In this document: in pieces, positions 41,020-50,103 of the stretch
Numbering within the stretch: the stretch's first letter is position 1
Layout of the letters: the number at the start of each line of letters is the position of its first letter
From: Beijerinckiaceae bacterium
GTDB lineage: Bacteria > Pseudomonadota > Alphaproteobacteria > Rhizobiales > Beijerinckiaceae
Assembly (NCBI GenBank): GCA_030684835.1
Contig: JAUXWZ010000064.1
Location: forward strand, 1-64,000
Length of the DNA: 64,000 nt
Direction: 5' to 3'
Translations under genes and position numbers: made by a program
Notes under the pieces: model-generated
The model's database searches: none
What the model was told of the DNA's origin: nothing
What the model saw: the letters and a program-made list of their open reading frames with translations, nothing else

Positions 41020-43161
41020 TTACTTGGCCAGCGGATCTGGACGAAGCTGGAAGTGCGCTGCGAGCGGCTTGGAGCCCTTGCCGCCTTCGATGAGCCAGGG
41101 TGTACGGTCGCCGTTGGCGGCCCACAATCCGCGACCCTTCCAGCCTGCCTTGGGATCATCGATGCGCCCGTCAAATCCCTTGGCGTAGAAGCCCATGGGG
41201 TAGGGCACGCGCAGCGTGATCGGCTTGCCGTCCTTGAAGGCGATCAACCCGTCGTTGAGGTTGCCCGTCGACATCGGGATGTTCTCGCCCAGCCCAAAGA
41301 TGTTGTGCTGGTCGACCCAGGTGTAATAGCTCGACTCGGCGCTGTTATCGCCGATGCCATCAAAACCCGGCCCCGGATACTTCAGGAAGCTCCAGCCTTC
41401 GGGGCAATGGTTGCCAGTGGCCTTCGGGCCATTGAGCGGAGCCTTGCACTTGGAGCGATCAAAAGCGCCGATGTGGCCGCTTGCGAGCGAAACCCACACG
41501 ACGCCGTTCTTGTCGATGTCGCCGCCGCGCACGCCAAAGCCGGGCATCGGCACGTTGTAGATTTCGGCGAGCGCCGTCTCTGACGGGTTGCTGCCCGGCA
41601 TGACGCGGACCACCGCGCCGGGGTTAGCGCGGACCGAGCCCCAGATAGAGCCATCGGTCGGATGGGGCATGACGGCGTATAAGCCCGCCTGTATGCGGCG
41701 ATCCTTGCCCTCTTCCTGCGGCTTGCCTATCTCGGTGTACTCGCCGCGCTTGCCGTCGCCGCTGGTGTCGAGAACGATCGGCGTCCAGCCCTGCGCCTTC
41801 TGGATGTCGCGCGTCTCGTCCCAGATTCGCGTGTTCACCCAACCCAGAACTTGCCCGCCGCCCGACAGCCACAGGGTTTCGTCCTTGTCGAAACCGAATT
41901 GCGGGTGGTGCGAGCCAAAGCAGGTTTGTAGCGCGACGTATTCTTTCGTTTTGGGGTCGAACATCGTCACCCGGCGGTTCGTGCGCTCGAGGGGCACGAC
42001 CTTGGCGGAGGGGTGATCGGAGCCCTTCTTGCAGAAGTCTGGATTCTGCGGTGCATGTCCCGTCGCCGCCATCCAAAGGCGGCCCTTGGAGTCAAACATC
42101 GCATTATGGTTGTTGGCGCGCGTATTCCAGATCTTCTCCTCGCCCCAATAGGGCGACGGCATGAGTGGCGCGGCCGAGGCGGCGTGGCCCGGCCCCAGCG
42201 CTTCCGGGGTGCCTTCTGCAACAGGCATGCGGAACGTAGTGGTCGTATTGTTGACCGGATCGAGGATCGGCATGTCGTCTGAGGAATATTCAGGCGAGCC
42301 GTAGATCGGGCCGTAAGCGTTGACTGTCGGGTTGCGCTTGTCGCTCGCGATGAGATCGTGAAGGTATTGCTTCTCGTTCATCCAGTCGCGCAGCGTCACG
42401 ACGATGTTGCGCTCTTCGCCTTGAGGCCGCTGCGGCTTGTGCTTGGGCAATTCGCCGTCCGCGATGCGTTGCGTCCAGTCTGCGAAATACTTGATCGGTA
42501 CGGTGTTGAGTTGCCCCGCGATCGTGTTGACCATCGACTCGCCAGATTGGCCCGACTGGATGCGGCGCAGCCACGCCTCTTCGTGGTTGGCGAATTCGCC
42601 GAGCGACTTTGGAATAGTGCGGGTTGAAAGCTGGCCCAGCTGGTGGCAACCCACGCAGCCGTTGTTCTTCATCAGGTTGAGCCAGTCGGTCTGCTTGATT
42701 TTTGCCGGAATGTCGCTCTTGCCGCCGAACTGGTCGGCGCCCGGAATTTTCATCATCGCGTACCAGTAAATCGCCGGATAGTAATGCGCGGCGGCCGCTT
42801 CGCTAGGCGCGACTTTCGCGGCAAGGTTCAGCGTCTTGCCGGGCTCGGATTTCACCTTGTCGGAGTCGACAAGCCCATAGCCGCGCACCCAGATGTCGTA
42901 ATTGGCTTTTGGCAGATCGGGCACCACGAACCGGCCCTGATCGTCGGTGACAACCATGCGGATGAAACGCACTGGGAGATCGCGCGTTTCCGCGATCACC
43001 CACACGCCCGCCTCAGGGCCATTGGGGCTTCGCACCACGCCGCCTATATCGTCCGCATCAATGGCGGGCGCCTGTTGGGCCTGTGCATTCATGGCTGTCG
43101 CGAGCGCGATGAGCGATGCCGCGGCCAACGCAACGCGCGCCTGGCGAGTCCTGCTCTTCAT
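41020..43161 (-). CDS. Periplasmic c-type haem protein with regulatory domain and beta-propeller
   Basis: The protein has 713 residues. It has a signal peptide (cleavage near AQAQQ), a carboxypeptidase regulatory-like domain (about 38-115), a cytochrome-c-like segment with haem motif CVGCH (C169, C172, H173), and a long C-terminal part (about 300-700) with repeated NHNAMFDSKGRLWMA, FDKDETLWLSGG and GGDIDKNGVVWVSLASG blades typical of Vgb/NHL-type propellers. Such proteins in Bradyrhizobium-like genomes often lie near TTT binding proteins, and are probably oxidoreductases or sensors in the periplasm. The exact reaction is not known. Confidence 0.8.
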   Translation of the reverse strand: MKSRTRQARVALAAASLIALATAMNAQAQQAPAIDADDIGGVVRSPNGPEAGVWVIAETRDLPVRFIRMVVTDDQGRFVVPDLPKANYDIWVRGYGLVDSDKVKSEPGKTLNLAAKVAPSEAAAAHYYPAIYWYAMMKIPGADQFGGKSDIPAKIKQTDWLNLMKNNGCVGCHQLGQLSTRTIPKSLGEFANHEEAWLRRIQSGQSGESMVNTIAGQLNTVPIKYFADWTQRIADGELPKHKPQRPQGEERNIVVTLRDWMNEKQYLHDLIASDKRNPTVNAYGPIYGSPEYSSDDMPILDPVNNTTTTFRMPVAEGTPEALGPGHAASAAPLMPSPYWGEEKIWNTRANNHNAMFDSKGRLWMAATGHAPQNPDFCKKGSDHPSAKVVPLERTNRRVTMFDPKTKEYVALQTCFGSHHPQFGFDKDETLWLSGGGQVLGWVNTRIWDETRDIQKAQGWTPIVLDTSGDGKRGEYTEIGKPQEEGKDRRIQAGLYAVMPHPTDGSIWGSVRANPGAVVRVMPGSNPSETALAEIYNVPMPGFGVRGGDIDKNGVVWVSLASGHIGAFDRSKCKAPLNGPKATGNHCPEGWSFLKYPGPGFDGIGDNSAESSYYTWVDQHNIFGLGENIPMSTGNLNDGLIAFKDGKPITLRVPYPMGFYAKGFDGRIDDPKAGWKGRGLWAANGDRTPWLIEGGKGSKPLAAHFQLRPDPLAK

Positions 43162-43515
43162 GGTTGTCCCTCTTCCCTGACGACCGCTGTGGCGCGGCTC
43201 TTGTGAAGACTAGCCCAGGAAAACCAGTCCGTACAGAACGGGAGGAAGTCACCCGGATTTTAATCGCGAAACGTCAATATTCAGCCAGCTTTTGGGTGCG
43301 GCCGCACTTCCACGACCTTGGCCTTTCGTGAAAGTGACCTACCTCAATGCTGACCCGCACGAGTGGGCGTACCTGAGACCATGTGCCCCTCGCGCCTCGA
43401 CGCCAGACGGGATATGTGATTTATGACAGTTCTAAACAGGCCGCGTACATTCCGACCGTACCGGCCAAGGTCGGCCCTGACAGCCGGCCCCGGCGCAGGC
43501 GAGGACGGCTCGAAG
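43162..43515. other. Divergent promoter region between haem/propeller gene and hemA
   Basis: These 354 bases separate two divergent genes, and hemA could be controlled from here. I looked for an FNR/FixK-type TTGAT-N4-ATCAA site, which often controls hemA in alphaproteobacteria, and found none that matches. An in-frame upstream extension of hemA (from 43423) does not look like 5-aminolevulinate synthase. Nothing else is evident. Confidence 0.5.
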
Positions 43516-44793
43516 ATGGAATACAGGCGGTATTTCGGCCAGGCGATTGATCGCCTTCGCGACGAACGCCGGTACCGTGTTTTCGCGGACCTTGAACGCG
43601 ACGCCTCGCGTTTTCCTGTCGCGACTTGGCGCCCCAACGGAATGAGTGACGAAGCGTCCGGCGCGCGGGATGTCGTGATCTGGTGCTCGAACGATTATCT
43701 GGCGATGGGCCAGCATCCGGACGTCATCGCAGCGATGACGGAAGCCGCGAAACGGCATGGCGCAGGGGCGGGCGGCACCCGCAACATCTCCGGCACCACC
43801 CATCCGCTCGTCCGTCTTGAGGCCGAACTTGCTGACCTTCACGGCAAGCAGGCGGCGCTGGCCTTCACTTCCGGCTGGGTTTCCAATCTGGCGGCGATCT
43901 CGACCATCGCGCAAATCCTGCCCAATTGCCTCATCATCTCTGACGCCCTCAACCACAATTCGATGATCGAGGGCGTGCGTCGCTCGGGCGCGGAGAAAAT
44001 TGTTTTCCAACACAACGATATGGACCATCTGGAGCAGGTGCTGAAGGCGGCAGGGCGCGAGCGCGCCAAGCTGATCGTCTTCGAGAGCCTTTACTCCATG
44101 GACGGCGACATTGCGCCCGTCGCGCGGATCGTCGATCTCGCGAAACACTATGGCGCGATGACCTACGTCGACGAGGTCCATGCGGTTGGCATGTATGGCC
44201 CGCGCGGCGGTGGCATCTGCGAACGCGAAGGCGTGATGGACCGCATCGACGTGATCGAGGGCACTTTGGCCAAGGGCTTCGGCACGCTGGGCGGTTATAT
44301 AGCGGCGGACGATATCATCGTGGACGCCGTGCGCAGCTATGCGCCCTCTTTCATTTTTACGACCGCGCTGCCGCCGTCCGTGGCTGCCGCGGCTCACGCC
44401 GCCGTCTGCCGCCTCAAGAATTCCAACGCCGAACGGGAGATGCAGCAGCGGCAGGTCGCGCGCACCAAGGAGGCGCTGGAAGCTCAAAACATCCCGGTCA
44501 TGCCCAACCCGTCGCATATCGTGCCCGTCTTTGTGGGAGACGCGGAGCTTTGCAAGACGGCCAGCGACATGCTGCTGGAGCGCCACAGCATCTACATCCA
44601 GCCCATCAATTATCCGACCGTGGCGCGCGGCGCGGAACGTCTGCGCATCACACCCACGCCAGCCCACACTGACGCGCATATTGCAGCGCTGGTGGAGGCG
44701 ATGTCGGACGTGTGGCATCGTCTGGGTTTGCCCCGGCAGTCTCCCCGAACCCCGGTTCCCCACGGCCAATACAAGGCGGTCGCGGCGGAGTAG
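43516..44793 (+). CDS. hemA: 5-aminolevulinate synthase
   Basis: HemA condenses glycine with succinyl-CoA to give 5-aminolevulinate, the first step of haem synthesis in alphaproteobacteria (Shemin pathway). The protein has 425 residues, close to the family length. ATG 43516 has GAGGA upstream. PLP-binding features include [45 protein letters not shown] and the Schiff-base Lys K253 in [11 protein letters not shown]. It stands opposite a c-haem protein, and both need the haem pathway, although a regulatory link is not shown. Confidence 0.97.
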   Translation: MEYRRYFGQAIDRLRDERRYRVFADLERDASRFPVATWRPNGMSDEASGARDVVIWCSNDYLAMGQHPDVIAAMTEAAKRHGAGAGGTRNISGTTHPLVRLEAELADLHGKQAALAFTSGWVSNLAAISTIAQILPNCLIISDALNHNSMIEGVRRSGAEKIVFQHNDMDHLEQVLKAAGRERAKLIVFESLYSMDGDIAPVARIVDLAKHYGAMTYVDEVHAVGMYGPRGGGICEREGVMDRIDVIEGTLAKGFGTLGGYIAADDIIVDAVRSYAPSFIFTTALPPSVAAAAHAAVCRLKNSNAEREMQQRQVARTKEALEAQNIPVMPNPSHIVPVFVGDAELCKTASDMLLERHSIYIQPINYPTVARGAERLRITPTPAHTDAHIAALVEAMSDVWHRLGLPRQSPRTPVPHGQYKAVAAE

Positions 44794-44803
44794 GGGCTGC
44801 GCT

Positions 44804-45865
44804 TCAAGGCTTCTTCGGCATCAGCCAGGTTTGCACGATCACCGGCATGGCGATGTTCAGCAGCAAAAACCGCGCAAGGTGATGTACGCCGACGTAAAGC
44901 GCGTCGATTCCGAGCGCAAAGGCGAGCATCGTCATCGCCTCCAGCGCGCCGGGCGCAAAGCCAACCATCGCCGCGCCGAAAGAAACGCCAAGCAGCGTTG
45001 AGGCGAGAAACGCGAAGGCCGCGGACGTGGCAAGCCCCACCCCAATCGAGCCCACCGCCGCGCCCAGAATGCCCGGCAGCCGCGTCCAGTCGAAACCCAC
45101 AAAACGCGAGCCGGTCCAGCATCCAATCAGGATCTGGCCGAACAGAGCAACCGGCGCCGGTACGCGTCCGGGCGCAAGGCCCGTGCCGTGGAAGACAGCG
45201 GACACCATCATCGCCCCAAAGAAGATGCCGCCTGCGAGCTTGAACCGCTCCATCAGCAGCCCGCCGACAGCGCCAAAAGCGAGCATGACGCCCACCATCC
45301 AGTAAGGGTCGAGGATGGGCGGAGGGCCAGACACGATAGGCGGGCCAAACTCCACGACCAGGATTGGCAAGACCGCCATCAGAACGAGGACGCGAAACAT
45401 CTGCACGACGACGATGCGGGGCACGTCGCCGCCCACCGAAGGCGAAACGGCGAGAATATAGGCGAAGGCGCCTGGACTGGAGGCGAGGAACGCGGTCGAT
45501 TTTGACCACCCGGCGGCGAACATCAGGAACAGCATTCCGGCGAGCGTCGTCGCCGCGATGCTTACACTCATGATGAGCAGGCTGACGGGGTAAGTGACCA
45601 CACCGCGCAGCGTTTCAGGATTAACCGCCGCACCAATGGTGACGCCGGAGGCAATCATCGCCGCTATGCGCAGATTGCCCTCGATCCGGTGCGCAAGGCC
45701 AAACACCGTCATGAGGGTGACGGCGACCATAGCGCCCGAAATGGCGCCGCCTGGAATACCCAGCCACAAAAAAGCGGCCGATCCGACGCAGCCGAACGCA
45801 ACCGTCTGCAATTGGCGCGCAATGGGCGGGGTTCGAAAAGCTTGGGAGGGAGTCGGAGCTGTCAT
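44804..45865 (-). CDS. AbrB-family membrane protein (AmoA-like)
   Basis: This 353-residue polytopic protein has about ten helices in two repeats of the AbrB/AmoA domain. SPGAFAYILAVSPSVGGDVPRIVVVQ and FAPGALEAMTMLAFALGID are the two repeat signatures. The family name is historical (ammonia monooxygenase, AbrB duplication), and its members are probably transporters or regulators of unknown substrate. It is convergent with hemA, with ten bases between the stops. Confidence 0.85.
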   Translation of the reverse strand: MTAPTPSQAFRTPPIARQLQTVAFGCVGSAAFLWLGIPGGAISGAMVAVTLMTVFGLAHRIEGNLRIAAMIASGVTIGAAVNPETLRGVVTYPVSLLIMSVSIAATTLAGMLFLMFAAGWSKSTAFLASSPGAFAYILAVSPSVGGDVPRIVVVQMFRVLVLMAVLPILVVEFGPPIVSGPPPILDPYWMVGVMLAFGAVGGLLMERFKLAGGIFFGAMMVSAVFHGTGLAPGRVPAPVALFGQILIGCWTGSRFVGFDWTRLPGILGAAVGSIGVGLATSAAFAFLASTLLGVSFGAAMVGFAPGALEAMTMLAFALGIDALYVGVHHLARFLLLNIAMPVIVQTWLMPKKP

Positions 45866-45948
45866 GACCTAGCGAGCGCCTAGCAAGGCGCGCGCCATAA
45901 ATCACGTAAATTCCACTCCCCGCAAGCGTTGCCGCTCCGCGATTTGCG

Positions 45949-46371
45949 TCAGGCCGGCTTTTTGGCGAGCAAGTCGCGGATTTCCTCAAGCAGCACTTGT
46001 TCGCGCGGCGTGGGAGGGGTAGCCGCCGGGGCGGGCGCCTCGGCGCGGCGCAGGTGATTGATGGCGCGGATAACAAGGAAGAGCACGAAGGCGATGATTA
46101 TGAAATTGACCGCGATCGTCAGGAAGTTGCCCCACGCGAGCACAGCGCCCTGCTTCTTGGCTTCTACGAGAGAAGGAGCGTTAATGGCCGAACTCAATCC
46201 GACGAAATAATTGGAAAAATCGAGCCCGCCGGTGATCGCGCCAATGATAGGCATGATGATATCTGCGACGAGCGAATCAACGATCCGGCTGAACGCCGCG
46301 CCGATAATCACGCCAATCGCGAGATCCACGACGTTGCCACGCATGGCGAATTCTTTGAATTCTTTTAACAT
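45949..46371 (-). CDS. mscL: Large-conductance mechanosensitive channel
   Basis: MscL opens under membrane tension to release solutes during osmotic downshock. This 140-residue protein has the typical N-terminus ([27 protein letters not shown]), the second helix ([24 protein letters not shown]) and a C-terminal helix ending [13 protein letters not shown] 46371 is chosen because GGAG lies eight bases upstream; a second ATG four codons earlier is less likely. Confidence 0.95.
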   Translation of the reverse strand: MLKEFKEFAMRGNVVDLAIGVIIGAAFSRIVDSLVADIIMPIIGAITGGLDFSNYFVGLSSAINAPSLVEAKKQGAVLAWGNFLTIAVNFIIIAFVLFLVIRAINHLRRAEAPAPAATPPTPREQVLLEEIRDLLAKKPA

Positions 46372-46521
46372 ATTTGTCTCCATAGCCCCTCAGGCGCGAA
46401 CAGCCCGGAAGTCGATGGCTATAATAGCGCCGATCACGCTTGATGAAACGGCTGCTATGCTTGCGCCTGCGTGTTATTTAAGCGTGAATGGGGCGGGAGA
46501 ACGCCAAGGTATGAGTTCGTC

Positions 46522-49500
46522 ATGAGTTTTGGCGGCATCGCGATCTTCAGCGCGCTGGTTTACTTGTGCGGCCTTTTCGCCGTCGCCCGTTATGGCGATA
46601 CGTCAGGACGCAAGTTCATGCAGTCGCGGGCGCGGCCGGTGATCTACGCGCTGACGCTCGCCGTGTATTGCACGTCCTGGACGTTCTTCGGCTCCGTGGG
46701 CCTGGCCTCGGCCAATGGCCTCGATTTTCTACCCATCTACATTGGGCCTATTCTCGTCATCGGCCTCTTCTTTCCGCTGGTGCTGCGCATTGTGCGCATC
46801 GCGAAGGCGCAAAACATCACCTCTGTCGCGGACTTTGTAGCAGCCCGCTATGGCAAGTCTGAGCAGGTCGCGGCGCTGGTCGCCATCATCTGCGTTATCG
46901 GCGCGGTTCCCTATATCGCGCTACAGTTGAAGGCAATTTCGACCTCCGTTGCGACTGTTCTCGATTCGCTCAACGCAGGCCGCACGATTGCGCTCTCCTC
47001 CAGCGCCGGAGACCTCTCCTTCATCGTCGCGGTGATGCTGGCGGGCTTCGCGATGGCGTTTGGCACGCGCAACATTGACGCGACCGAGCACCAGGACGGG
47101 CTCGTCCTGTCCATCGCAATGGAATCGCTCGTCAAGCTGGTCGCGTTCATCGTGGTCGGCGTTTATGTGACGTGGTGGATGTTCGATGGGCTCGGCGATC
47201 TCACCGAGCGCGCCGCCGCAGACCCCTCCATCAGCAGCGTTCTGGCGCGTATGCCAAACGCCGCCACCTGGGTCGCCACGACCTTGCTGGCGGCGTGCTC
47301 CATCATCCTTCTGCCGCGCCAGTTTCATGTGACAGTCGTGGAGAACCGCGACGAGCGCGATGTGCGCACGGCTGCCTGGTTGTTCCCGCTATATCTGGTG
47401 GCGATCAATATCTTCGTCATTCCGTTGGCGATTGCGGGCCGACTCACCTTCCCCGAAGGCGCCATCGACCGCGATATGACCGTGCTTGCTCTGCCGCTTG
47501 AGTCCGGCGCCAACACGCTTGCGGTGTTTGTGATGATTGGCGGCCTCTCCGCCGCAACCGCGATGGTGATCGTTGCCTCCGTCGCCTTGTCGATCATGGC
47601 GTCGAATCATCTCGTCATGCCACTAATGCTGCGCATTTCCCGCATGCGGCGACGCATTGAGGCGGGCGATCCAGGGTCGCTTATTCTCATCATTCGCCGC
47701 GTGGCGATCGTCGTGCTGCTTGGCATGGGATACGCTTATTTTCACTATTCGGCGGAAGCCGCGCTGGCGGCCATTGGTCTGCTGTCCTTCGCTGCCATCG
47801 CTCAAATTGCGCCCGCATTTTTTGGCGGCCTCTTCTGGCGCAGGGCGACCGCGCGGGGCGCGATGGCGGGGCTCATCGTCGGCATCACGCTGTGGGCGTA
47901 CACCCTGCTTCTTCCTTCGCTCGCTCTCGATTCAGAAAGCGTTGCGGACATCGTCAAGTTTGGCCCGCTCGGGCTTCGCGCGCTCAAGCCCACCGCGCTT
48001 TTTGGCGTGGAATGGAGCCAGCTTGTTCATGGCGTGGCGTGGTCACTGTCCGCCAACATGCTCGCCTTTGTCGGCTTCTCGCTGGCGCGCCTTCCAACGC
48101 CTATCGAGCGATTGCAGGCCTCCGCATTCGTGGGCTCGGAGCCCGGCGTGATAGGTCAGGCCCTGCGCATGAGCGGCGCACGCATCACGGTCAGCGAACT
48201 GGAAGGCGCCGTCGGTCGCTATCTGGGATCGGACCACACGAGGCGATCCTTTCTGGATTTCATGCAGTCGCGCGGTTCGGTGCTCAAGCCCGCCGACGAG
48301 GCCGACGTTCATCTACTACGCTTTGCCGAACATCTGCTCGCTTCGGCGATTGGCGCGTCATCTTCGCGCCTGGTGCTTTCGCTTCTGCTGCGCCGTCGCA
48401 ATCTTTCGCGCGAAGCTGCTCTCAAACTGATCGACGACGCCTCGGCGACCCTGCAATACAACCGCGATTTGTTGCAGCACGCGCTTGATTTCGCCCGTCA
48501 GGGAATCACGGTGTTCGATCGAGACTTGCGGCTCATGGCCTGGAATCGTGAATTCCGGGATCTTTTCGATATGCCCAGCGGCTTCTTGCACGTCGGCCTG
48601 GAGCTTGAAGAATTGCTTCGCTACAACGCCGCGCGCGGAATCTACGGCCCTGGCGTCCCGGCGCAGCAAGTGATGAGTCGGCTGGAATTACTCGTCAATG
48701 AACCGGCGCCCACGCGTTTGCGACTTGAGAGCGGAATCGCAATCGAAATTCGCTCTGCGCGTATGCCTGACGGCGGACTCGTCACGACCTACACCGATGT
48801 AACGCAGACCGTGCGCGCCGAAGAAGCGCTGGAAGCCACAAACGAAACGCTGGAGCAGCGCGTCCGCGAGCGCACAGAAGAGCTTGTTCGGCTGAATGGC
48901 GAACTCGCCAAGGCCAAAGCTGTCGCGGAAGCCGCCGACCAATCGAAAACGCGTTTTCTGGCGGCCGCGAGCCACGACATCCTGCAACCGCTCAATGCTG
49001 CGCGCCTTTATGCGACAACCCTGCTTGAACGCGCACCCGAAGGCGGCGCCGATGCGGCTCAGCTGATCAACAATCTGGATCTCTCGCTGGAGGCGGTCGA
49101 GGAAATTCTCACGACCTTGCTTGAGATTTCGCGCCTTGACGCGGGCAAGATGAAGGCGGAGCCCAGCGTCTTCCCGCTGGGCGACATGCTCAGCCAGCTG
49201 CGTGTTGAGTTCGAGCCGCTCGCCAGAGAGAAAAACCTGCAACTCTATTTTGCGCGGTGCTCACGTAACGTGCGCTCCGACAAGCGCATGCTGCGCCGCC
49301 TGCTTCAGAACCTCATTTCAAACGCCATCAAATACACGCCAAAAGGGCGCGTTCTTGTTGGCGTGCGCCATCGCGGTGAAAGCCTTGTGGTTGAAGTGTG
49401 GGACACGGGCCTTGGCATTCCACAGGACAAACAGAAAATCGTCTTTCGTGAGTTCGAGCGCCTGGCGCCTGCGGCAAAAACAGCGCGCGGGCTTGGACTC

Positions 49501-50055
49501 GGGCTGTCCATCGTGGAGCGCCTCGGCCGCGTGCTGCGCCATCGCGTGAGCCTTTCGTCCGAGCCTGGGCGTGGAACGGTGTTTCGCGTCGAAGTGCCCC
49601 GCGCTGCAGCGGTCGCCTTCGACAGCGGCTTTGAGGATGCGCACGTGTCGGCCGCACAGCATCTGCCGCTGAGCGGCATGGTGGTGCTTGCAATTGACAA
49701 CGAAGAACGCATCCTGGATGGCATGCGCGGTCTTCTGTCAGGATGGGGATGCACCGTCATCACCGCCGATAGCATCGAGACGGCGGAGCGTGAGTTGTCC
49801 GCGCGCAACCTCGCGCCGCAGGCCATTGTTGCCGATTACCATCTTGACGATGGCGACGGCGTCGAGGCGATCATTCATCTGCGCCGCGTCTTCGGACTCG
49901 AAACGCCGTCGGTGCTTGTGACGGCTGATCGCACACCGGAAGTTCGCGCCTTGGCTGAAGCCAACGATATTCGTGTGCTCCACAAGCCGCTGCGGCCAGC
50001 CGCGCTTCGCTCGCTGCTCAGTCAGTGGCTGGTGACGCAGCGCGCCGCAGAATAA
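46522..50055 (+). CDS. Hybrid histidine kinase with sodium:solute-symporter domain (CrbS-like)
   Basis: A protein of about 1177 residues. The N-terminal half (1-510) is an SSS transporter domain with 12-13 helices. A helical linker follows (about 560-645), then a PAS-like domain (about 655-770, ARQGITVFDRDLRLMAWN). The kinase core has H818 in AAASHDILQPLNAAR, with NLISNAIKYTPKGRV, DTGLGIP and GLGLGLSIVERLG for ATP binding. The C-terminal receiver has phosphoacceptor D1105 in IVADYHLDDGDG. Kinases of this shape (CrbS, MxtR, CbrA) control carbon use, often with a LuxR-type regulator; such a regulator lies at 15.2 kb. The start could also be 46471. Confidence 0.9.
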   Translation: MSFGGIAIFSALVYLCGLFAVARYGDTSGRKFMQSRARPVIYALTLAVYCTSWTFFGSVGLASANGLDFLPIYIGPILVIGLFFPLVLRIVRIAKAQNITSVADFVAARYGKSEQVAALVAIICVIGAVPYIALQLKAISTSVATVLDSLNAGRTIALSSSAGDLSFIVAVMLAGFAMAFGTRNIDATEHQDGLVLSIAMESLVKLVAFIVVGVYVTWWMFDGLGDLTERAAADPSISSVLARMPNAATWVATTLLAACSIILLPRQFHVTVVENRDERDVRTAAWLFPLYLVAINIFVIPLAIAGRLTFPEGAIDRDMTVLALPLESGANTLAVFVMIGGLSAATAMVIVASVALSIMASNHLVMPLMLRISRMRRRIEAGDPGSLILIIRRVAIVVLLGMGYAYFHYSAEAALAAIGLLSFAAIAQIAPAFFGGLFWRRATARGAMAGLIVGITLWAYTLLLPSLALDSESVADIVKFGPLGLRALKPTALFGVEWSQLVHGVAWSLSANMLAFVGFSLARLPTPIERLQASAFVGSEPGVIGQALRMSGARITVSELEGAVGRYLGSDHTRRSFLDFMQSRGSVLKPADEADVHLLRFAEHLLASAIGASSSRLVLSLLLRRRNLSREAALKLIDDASATLQYNRDLLQHALDFARQGITVFDRDLRLMAWNREFRDLFDMPSGFLHVGLELEELLRYNAARGIYGPGVPAQQVMSRLELLVNEPAPTRLRLESGIAIEIRSARMPDGGLVTTYTDVTQTVRAEEALEATNETLEQRVRERTEELVRLNGELAKAKAVAEAADQSKTRFLAAASHDILQPLNAARLYATTLLERAPEGGADAAQLINNLDLSLEAVEEILTTLLEISRLDAGKMKAEPSVFPLGDMLSQLRVEFEPLAREKNLQLYFARCSRNVRSDKRMLRRLLQNLISNAIKYTPKGRVLVGVRHRGESLVVEVWDTGLGIPQDKQKIVFREFERLAPAAKTARGLGLGLSIVERLGRVLRHRVSLSSEPGRGTVFRVEVPRAAAVAFDSGFEDAHVSAAQHLPLSGMVVLAIDNEERILDGMRGLLSGWGCTVITADSIETAERELSARNLAPQAIVADYHLDDGDGVEAIIHLRRVFGLETPSVLVTADRTPEVRALAEANDIRVLHKPLRPAALRSLLSQWLVTQRAAE

Positions 50056-50057
50056 AA

Positions 50058-50081
50058 AAAGCCCCGCCAGGCGGGGCTTTC
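50058..50081 (+). terminator. Rho-independent terminator after the hybrid kinase
   Basis: GCCCCGC and GCGGGGC pair around CAG, flanked by an A-run before and TTT after, so it can act in both directions. It separates the kinase gene from the convergent TTT binding protein. Confidence 0.85.
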
Positions 50082-50103
50082 TCGCTTCTTCAGGCTAGTC
50101 CGC

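Noticed and set aside
43162-43515. FNR/FixK site before hemA
   Set aside because: The stretch around 43260-43290 (TTTAATCG...GTCAATATT) has fragments of the motif but the wrong spacing and half-sites.
43432-44769. 445-residue reverse frame opposite hemA
   Set aside because: It covers almost all of hemA in antisense, and only the plus-strand product has the PLP-enzyme motifs.
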